14,505 nt of DNA from JBCBKZ01 sp039026975 (GTDB taxonomy: Bacteria; Bacteroidota; Bacteroidia; J057): assembly GCA_039026975.1 (NCBI GenBank), contig JBCCLI010000148.1:1-14505 (forward strand), given 5' to 3'. This document shows, piece after piece, positions 6,996-12,229 of this stretch. Within the stretch, counting starts at the first letter, position 1. Each line of letters begins with the position of its first letter. The position numbers and the translations under genes were made by a program. The notes beneath the pieces were generated by a model. The model saw only the letters and a program-made list of their open reading frames with translations. It made no database searches and had not been told where the DNA came from.

Positions 6996-8621
6996 ATGAA
7001 AAGTTGGTTGATAGCTGGACTATGTGTCCTTCTTCCATTTGTCGGCTTTGGGCAGATCTCCACCTTCTCCCGAACGGACAGCCTTCATGGCTACCTTTCT
7101 GCTGAGAAGGTAAACTATGATGTTACTTCCTATGACCTAGAGGTTAAACTTGATCCTAACGTCCAACGACTGGCTGGCACTAGTACCATTCATTTTAAGG
7201 CAGTAGAAACGCTTAGGCGTATTCAGGTAGATCTCCATAGTAATCTCCGGATAGCTAATATTCTCTTTGAAGGGAAAAGGACTGTCTATAAAAGGGATAG
7301 ACATGCGGTATTCATTGAGTTCCCCACCAGATTACTCAAGGGAAATACCTACTCCGTCAGTATCATTTATGGAGGAAATCCTACTCCCTCTATCAACCCC
7401 CCATGGGATGGGGGTACTAGCTGGAAAACGGATCAAAGTGGGAATCCATGGTTTTTTGTCCATAGTCAAAATAAAGGTGCTTATGCTTGGTGGCCCTGTA
7501 AAGACCACCTGTCTGATAAGGCAGACTACGGTAGCATCACTTTGATAGTCCCTGAGGGGATGGAAGCGGTAAGCTGCGGATCTATAGAGTCCAGTAAACT
7601 TCTCCCTGGGAGATTTCAGCAAACCAAATGGAAAATCAATCACCCTTTCTCTCCCCAGGAAATATCCTGCTTTGTAGGGAAATATAACCGTATAGAGGAT
7701 CACCTTAGCATAGGTTCAAGGGAAATAGATATTACCTACTATGTCTTCCCTGAAATGAAGAAGAAGGCTATCCTTCATTTTGAGCAGATTAGAAAGATCC
7801 TCCTTACTTATGAAAAACTCATAGGGCCCTACCCTTTTCCTGAGGACGGATTTAAGATAGTCCAAACCAACTATTGGGGGTCTGCCCACCATGGACTGAT
7901 GGCTTATGGAGGGGACTACCAGAATAATACTTTTGGCTTTGACTATAGCCTGGCACATGAGGCTGCCTATGCATGGTTTGGACAGGCTGTATCAGCTTCT
8001 GATCCTGGGGATATTTGGCTGGCTCACAGCTGGGCTACTTACCTGGAAGGGCTTTATGTAGAAGAAACCTACGGCTATGAAGTAAGCCTGGACTGGCTAG
8101 CTACCCTCACCCCCCGAATTAATAACCAGTACCCTATTACAGCTCCGCAGGGAGTTCACTATCAACAATGGAAAGATTCAGACAGGTACTATAAAGGCGC
8201 ATGGATGCTACATTCCCTCCGAAACCTGGTTAATAATGACGTAAGGTGGTTTGAGACTATACGTGATTTTTACCTAAAATTTCAGTACCGCTCCCTAGAT
8301 ACAGAAACCTTTATTTCCTTTTTTAACCAACGGCTGGGCAGAGATTACACGCCTTTCTTCAGACAATATCTTTATCATTCCAGGCTTCCTGTACTTGCCT
8401 ATGATGTGAAGGAGGGAGGAAAGCGCAGCAACCTTAGGTACAAATGGATCGTAGATGAGAAAGGATTCATCATGCCAGTGAACGCCATTATTGGAAGAGA
8501 AAAAGTACGCTTGTATCCTACTGATAAGTGGGAAAGCCTGGAGGAGAAAATTTCTTCCCCTCGAAAACTACAGTGGGATATGTCTTCTGCCTTATTTCAG
8601 ACTAAAAGAGAACGTTTATAG
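6996..8621 (+). CDS. Secreted M1-family-fold protein with altered zinc site (probable pseudopeptidase or divergent enzyme)
   Basis: This 541-residue protein has a signal peptide (cleavage near GFGQ at 17-20) and the layout of a short M1 aminopeptidase: N-terminal beta-sandwich (YDLEVKLDP, IHFKA), then a catalytic-like domain from about 250. The landmarks are present but rewritten. GAMEN is GSAHH at 295-299 (Met to Ala, Glu to His298). HExxH is H321-E322-A-A-Y325, so the second zinc His is Tyr. The third ligand Glu, normally in WLNEGF, is His344 in WLAHSW, exactly 19 residues after Y325. The Tyr-x-Lys-Gly motif (Y398, G401) and the following hydrophobic helix are kept. The fold is therefore secure while ordinary zinc chemistry is doubtful. 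I infer a binding or regulatory protein, or an unusual metal site. The neighbouring gene at 4190 carries a normal site. Confidence 0.9.
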   Translation: MKSWLIAGLCVLLPFVGFGQISTFSRTDSLHGYLSAEKVNYDVTSYDLEVKLDPNVQRLAGTSTIHFKAVETLRRIQVDLHSNLRIANILFEGKRTVYKRDRHAVFIEFPTRLLKGNTYSVSIIYGGNPTPSINPPWDGGTSWKTDQSGNPWFFVHSQNKGAYAWWPCKDHLSDKADYGSITLIVPEGMEAVSCGSIESSKLLPGRFQQTKWKINHPFSPQEISCFVGKYNRIEDHLSIGSREIDITYYVFPEMKKKAILHFEQIRKILLTYEKLIGPYPFPEDGFKIVQTNYWGSAHHGLMAYGGDYQNNTFGFDYSLAHEAAYAWFGQAVSASDPGDIWLAHSWATYLEGLYVEETYGYEVSLDWLATLTPRINNQYPITAPQGVHYQQWKDSDRYYKGAWMLHSLRNLVNNDVRWFETIRDFYLKFQYRSLDTETFISFFNQRLGRDYTPFFRQYLYHSRLPVLAYDVKEGGKRSNLRYKWIVDEKGFIMPVNAIIGREKVRLYPTDKWESLEEKISSPRKLQWDMSSALFQTKRERL

Positions 8622-8756
8622 CAATAATCTTACCATTCGTATATTTAAAATTGAATTTTTTAACTTCATCGACCAACTATTGGATAAAAGTGTTGTCTTT
8701 GTGGTAAGAGACTGCATATCCTAGCAGAAAGTACAAGCAATATTAACACAAATAGT

Positions 8757-9479
8757 ATGAGAAGATATTCCATCTGGGGGCTGGCTACACTAATGAGCGC
8801 ATGCTTACTTCTTACTAATATAGCTGTTTCTCAGACAGTTAGAGGTAACGGTGAAGTAGTTCGCCAAAACAGAAATATAGATGGCTTTGAGGCGGTCTCG
8901 GTGGGAGGGGCTTTTAACGTCTACATCAGCCAGGGCAGCGACTACAAAGTAACAGTAGAAGCGGATGAAAATTTACTAGATCACATTTCTACAGAAGTCC
9001 GTGGAGGAGTTCTCTATATAAAGTCCAGAAGAAATATTAGAAATGCGGAAAAGCTCAATGTTTATGTGAGAATGGGAGAACTAAGCTTAATTAGTTCCAG
9101 TGGTGCTTCAGATGTCTATGCAGAGACAGAGCTTGAAAGTGAAAATCTGGAACTCAGTAGCAGTGGATCTTCTGACATAAAGTTAGGTGTGGTCAAAGCA
9201 GAATCTGTAAGGGTAAAAATATCAGGTGCCAGTGATGTCCGTATGAGTGGAAGTGCAGATGAAATTCAGATACAGGTAAGCGGCTCCGGCGACTTCAAAG
9301 GATATGAGTTCAAAACTAAAAGAGGTAAGGTGAGCGTTTCTGGCGCAGGTGATGCATATGTACATGTTACGGAGAGCTTAGTAGCTTCTGCTTCAGGTTC
9401 CGGAGACGTACGTTGTAAAGGGCAGCCTCAAAAGAGAAACGTTAACGTTTCTGGTGCCGGAGACGTAAGCTTTATGTAA
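8757..9479 (+). CDS. Secreted head-GIN domain (DUF2807) protein
   Basis: This 240-residue protein has a signal peptide (hydrophobic to about residue 22, cleavage near VSQ). MSAC at 13-16 looks slightly like a lipobox, but the hydrophobic stretch continues past it, so ordinary cleavage is likelier. The mature start (RGNGEVVRQNRNIDGFEAVS) and the VGGAFNVYISQG segment are typical of DUF2807, called the putative auto-transporter adhesin head GIN domain. Seven short turns of the form SGxxD recur every 15-21 residues (near 113, 134, 155, 174, 194, 212 and 231), consistent with right-handed beta-helix rungs. The protein is common and of unknown role in Bacteroidota; periplasmic or surface location is inferred. 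It is convergent with the reductase gene, with only 26 bp between stops. Confidence 0.9.
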   Translation: MRRYSIWGLATLMSACLLLTNIAVSQTVRGNGEVVRQNRNIDGFEAVSVGGAFNVYISQGSDYKVTVEADENLLDHISTEVRGGVLYIKSRRNIRNAEKLNVYVRMGELSLISSSGASDVYAETELESENLELSSSGSSDIKLGVVKAESVRVKISGASDVRMSGSADEIQIQVSGSGDFKGYEFKTKRGKVSVSGAGDAYVHVTESLVASASGSGDVRCKGQPQKRNVNVSGAGDVSFM

Positions 9480-9505
9480 AGTTCAGAACTAGCCAGAATC
9501 CGGAT

Positions 9506-10426
9506 CTATATTATTTCTGCTAATTCCTTGATTTGCTTGTCAAGTACGGCTAATCCCTGTTGAAGAGTATGGGGCTTATATCCCAGCTCAGTCTGTGCCT
9601 TCAGCAGTATAAAGCCAGTTCTAGGGGGTCTCTTAGCCTTCTGGCCTAAATCACTGCTATCAATCTCCGAGATAAGTTCCTCATTCAGGTTCCAGTATCT
9701 GGCCACATTTCTTGCTACCTCTATAATAGGCATATATTCCGGTCCACTAATATGAAAAATTCCTTCTACCTCTTTCATAGCTGCCGCTACTGAAGCCCAT
9801 GCCAGATCCTCCACCAAGGTAGGCGAACGAAACTGATCATGAACCACATTGATAGATTTTCCTTCCTCCAGGCTCTTTTTCACCCATAGAACAATGTTAC
9901 TCCTACTCATAGCATGAGTAATCCCATATAACAAGATAGTTCTAAGAATAACAGCAGATACCTCTGAAGCTTGAATGGCCTGTTCTGCTTTCCATTTAGA
10001 CATTCCATAAAAATTCACAGGATTAGGGCTATCCTCTTCCCTGTAAGGCCCATGCTCCCCATCAAACACAAAATCCGTAGATATATGAATAAGCCTAGCC
10101 CTGTACTCCACGCATAACTCACATAAGTAGGCTACAGCATGATGGTTTATCAGCTCACACATCTCCTGCTCATCCTCACATGTATCTACCTGCGTAATAG
10201 CTGCCGTGTGGATCACTTCTGTAGGACGAAATGTCTCGAATATGTCCTTCCATATTTGCTTGTCTGTTAAGTCAGCATCTTTATACTTATAACCTTCTCT
10301 GTTGGGATTTCTATTTACCCCCCTTGAGGCAGCAAGTAAATCTATCCCTACCCTCCCAGTTAATAAATTAGTAATCTTTTGTCCGAGCAAGCCATTACTA
10401 CCAGTTAGGAGAATACGTTTTTGCAT
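9506..10426 (-). CDS. RmlD-like NAD(P)-dependent sugar-nucleotide reductase (SDR family)
   Basis: This 306-residue cytoplasmic SDR of the extended or RmlD_sub_bind type starts with RILLTGSNGLLGQK, giving the nucleotide loop G9-x-x-G12-x-x-G15. Downstream are ADLTD (the residue contacting adenine), HTAAITQVDTCE (70-84), and the catalytic set STDFVFDG (S116, T117), then Y140-G-M-S-K144. The order and spacing match dTDP-4-dehydrorhamnose reductases, which reduce dTDP-4-dehydro-L-rhamnose to dTDP-L-rhamnose. No other rhamnose-pathway gene (rmlA, B or C) is adjacent, so the true substrate may differ, and I give no symbol. The ATG at 10426 places the first strand at residue 4. The gene is downstream of dinB on the same strand, but a 102-bp gap with an AT-rich inverted repeat separates them. 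Confidence 0.88.
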   Translation of the reverse strand: MQKRILLTGSNGLLGQKITNLLTGRVGIDLLAASRGVNRNPNREGYKYKDADLTDKQIWKDIFETFRPTEVIHTAAITQVDTCEDEQEMCELINHHAVAYLCELCVEYRARLIHISTDFVFDGEHGPYREEDSPNPVNFYGMSKWKAEQAIQASEVSAVILRTILLYGITHAMSRSNIVLWVKKSLEEGKSINVVHDQFRSPTLVEDLAWASVAAAMKEVEGIFHISGPEYMPIIEVARNVARYWNLNEELISEIDSSDLGQKAKRPPRTGFILLKAQTELGYKPHTLQQGLAVLDKQIKELAEII

Positions 10427-10480
10427 GTTATGGTTTTCGAGAGCTTAAAGCTACCACCTAGTATTAGTAAAACAAGGCGA

Positions 10481-10520
10481 TTCAAGTAATTATCATAATT
10501 GATACACATAAATTATTGAA
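10481..10520 (-). repeat. AT-rich imperfect inverted repeat between dinB and the reductase gene
   Basis: TTCAAGTAATTAT (10481-10493) and ATAAATTATTGAA (10508-10520) are inverted copies with two single-base bulges. It begins 9 bp past the dinB stop on the minus strand, so a weak dinB terminator is possible. It could equally be an operator upstream of the reductase gene. Confidence 0.3.
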
Positions 10521-10528
10521 TTAGCTTC

Positions 10529-11668
10529 TTAAAACCCACTAGCCCTCCTCACACTAGCTGCGCCAAACTTGTGCTTAATCTGGTCCAGGGCCTGATAGAG
10601 ATCTACCTGCCTGGGAATGGACTGAAAGAGGCTGATCTGCTGATGGCCCGGCACCAGCTTACTGAACTTCACCCCTACCAATCGTAATCTCACCCTACGG
10701 GTATACAGCTTCTCAAATAACTGAAGCACTTTCTCCATCAGAAAAGCGTCAGAAGCAGTGTAAGGAATATGTGCCTGCTTACTAACAGTTTCAAAGTCCG
10801 TATAGCGGATCTTCACACTCACACAGGCCGTAAGCTTTCCTGACTGCCTGAGAGAAAAGGCCAGCTTCTCAGTCATACTGGTGAGAAAAGCCCTAAGCTG
10901 CACCATATCTATGGTATCTGTGGAAAAGGTATGCTCAGAGGACATGGACTTACGCTCTGTCTGTGGAATCACTTCCCGTTCATCTTCTCCCCTCGCCCGC
11001 TTGTAGAGCATATTACCGTGTTCTCCAAACGCATGTGTAAGTAAGGGGTGCGGAATTTCTCTCAAGGTCTTCACCCTACGCACCCCCATGTATGCTAGGT
11101 TGAGAGCCATCTGTTTTCCTATGGCGGGTAGCTTACGCACAGGCATAGGAGCCAGAAAAGGAAGCACTTCCTTTTGCGGGACTTCACATTCCCCATTGGG
11201 CTTGGCCTCATTGGTAGCTACTTTGGCCACCAGCTTATTCACAGACAAACCGAAAGAAATGGGTAGACCTGTTTCCTTCAACACCCGGGCTCGTATTTTC
11301 TGGGACCATTTTCGACAGCCCCAAAAACGCTCCATACCCGTCATATCCACATAAAACTCATCCACTGAGGCTTTCTCAAATACCGGAGACTCCTCTGCTA
11401 TGATTTCACTCACATCTGAAGATTTCTCACTATACGCATCAAAATCTCCTTTTAGAAAAATCCCATGTGGACATAGCCTTCTGGCCATGCGGGTAGGCAT
11501 AGCAGCATGTACCCCAAAATGCCTTGCCTCATAACTACAGGAAGATATTACCCCTCTGTTGCCTGTCCCACCTACTAAAACAGGCTTCCCTTCCAGCCGG
11601 GGGTCTTTTAACCGTTCGACCGACACGAAAAAAGTATCCAGGTCCAGGTGTAAAATACTCCGTTCCAT
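10529..11668 (-). CDS. dinB: DNA polymerase IV (Y-family translesion polymerase)
   Basis: This 379-residue protein has the complete Y-family order. HLDLDTFFVSVE supplies the first metal-binding Asp (D9) and the aromatic steric gate F14. S101-V-D103-E104 is the second catalytic pair. SFGLSVNKLVAKVATNEAKPNG is the fingers/palm signature, split here by position (about 137-158). A helix-hairpin-helix region follows (KLPAIGKQMALNLAYMG, about 180-196), then the little-finger domain. QISLF near the C-terminus fits an internal beta-clamp-binding motif. Length is normal for DinB and no residue is missing. The enzyme inserts nucleotides opposite damaged bases with low fidelity. It is divergent from a second DnaE-type polymerase gene, suggesting joint control. 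The ATG at 11668 is the start that places the catalytic strand correctly. A palindrome 49 bp upstream is a candidate operator. Confidence 0.95.
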   Translation of the reverse strand: MERSILHLDLDTFFVSVERLKDPRLEGKPVLVGGTGNRGVISSCSYEARHFGVHAAMPTRMARRLCPHGIFLKGDFDAYSEKSSDVSEIIAEESPVFEKASVDEFYVDMTGMERFWGCRKWSQKIRARVLKETGLPISFGLSVNKLVAKVATNEAKPNGECEVPQKEVLPFLAPMPVRKLPAIGKQMALNLAYMGVRRVKTLREIPHPLLTHAFGEHGNMLYKRARGEDEREVIPQTERKSMSSEHTFSTDTIDMVQLRAFLTSMTEKLAFSLRQSGKLTACVSVKIRYTDFETVSKQAHIPYTASDAFLMEKVLQLFEKLYTRRVRLRLVGVKFSKLVPGHQQISLFQSIPRQVDLYQALDQIKHKFGAASVRRASGF

Positions 11669-11716
11669 CTACATAAATAACGGAGGATGGTAATGATTGT
11701 GTATAAAATTTTCCAA

Positions 11717-11752
11717 TATTTTTAGTATTTATTTGGGATAATACTAAAAATA
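11717..11752 (-). promoter_or_regulatory. 13-bp perfect inverted repeat, candidate operator upstream of dinB
   Basis: TATTTTTAGTATT (11717-11729) and AATACTAAAAATA (11740-11752) are perfect reverse complements around a 10-bp spacer. The element ends 49 bp before the dinB start. On the minus strand, a box matching the Bacteroidota -7 consensus TAnnTTTG lies immediately upstream at 11757-11764, so a bound dimer would cover the expected transcription start. No convincing -33 element was seen. The hairpin lacks a T tract suited to termination of a flanking gene. Confidence 0.6.
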
Positions 11753-11756
11753 GTAG

Positions 11757-11764
11757 CAAATTTA
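11757..11764 (-). promoter_or_regulatory. Possible -7 promoter box for dinB
   Basis: The minus strand reads TAAATTTG here, an exact fit to the TAnnTTTG box used by the primary sigma factor in many Bacteroidota. It lies about 89 bp upstream of the dinB start and 4 bp before the inverted repeat. A matching TTG around 19 bp further upstream is not evident, so this is tentative. Confidence 0.35.
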
Positions 11765-12020
11765 TCCAGACCATATTCGAAACAGATAATTTGTAGGCGA
11801 AAAGTTCTGGATTGAGGGTTCTGACAAGTTGATTTTTTTGAAGAATAGCGAGCTATTATGAGAAAAATCAGTGCGGTTCAGGTTCCACAAGCCGGGATTT
11901 TCTGCAGAAACTAGCGTTTCTAATATGGTCTTAAACCTATACCCTGTTTGGGGGGACTTGAGCAAGTAGTGTTAACCATAAACTGGTATTCTGCCAGCTC
12001 CGGATTTATTGACTTTAAAA
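11765..12020. other. Non-coding left half of the dinB-dnaE gap with small palindromes
   Basis: No credible gene is seen here. Open frames on both strands are short and overlap each other. The most structured part is 11831-11869, where GATTTTT and AAAAATC flank an inner AATAGC-GA-GCTATT palindrome. A second small hairpin is AGAAAC-TAGC-GTTTCT at 11906-11921. The region could hold the promoter and leader of the dnaE-like gene, a small RNA, or remnants associated with the repeat that follows. Confidence 0.4.
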
Positions 12021-12155
12021 AATGTAGGGGTAGATTTATCCGCCCTTCGAAGCTTACGGCAGCTGAAGCAGCCGGTCCATTTTTGGCTTTGAACCCACCA
12101 TTTGAATGGTGGGATACAAGGGTCGGTTAAATAATCAAACCTAATAAACCCGGAA
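12021..12155. repeat. Structured intergenic repeat, copy B
   Basis: This is the partner of the element at 3441, in the same orientation and gapless over about 130 bp at roughly 83% identity. The hairpins are at 12057-12074 (CGGC/GCCG arms, inner GC/GC pairs, TGAA loop) and 12094-12113 (CCCACCAT, loop TTGA, ATGGTGGG). Where copy A has G-T pairs, this copy has Watson-Crick pairs, so the stems are conserved as structures. It lies 75-209 bp upstream of the dnaE-like start and may form part of that leader. Frames open through this copy on each strand are interrupted by stops in copy A, arguing against coding. No flanking target-site duplication was identified. Confidence 0.85.
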
Positions 12156-12229
12156 CTAGTAGAAGATTCAGTCGGGATCAGCATGCTGTCAAGTCTCCTT
12201 AGCCAGGGCCAAAAACGGACAAAGTGGAG

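Noticed and set aside
6673..7038. 121-residue minus-strand frame spanning the 6786-6995 gap
   Set aside because: It runs across a strong terminator and the starts and ends of two real genes, with no recognisable protein features.
8491..8724. 77-residue open frame overlapping the end of the altered M1 gene
   Set aside because: It mostly overlaps the M1 reading frame out of phase and has no domain or plausible start.
11762..11965. Possible 67-residue protein on the minus strand
   Set aside because: No recognisable domain or start signal; it covers the promoter region of dinB and a palindrome, so it is probably chance.
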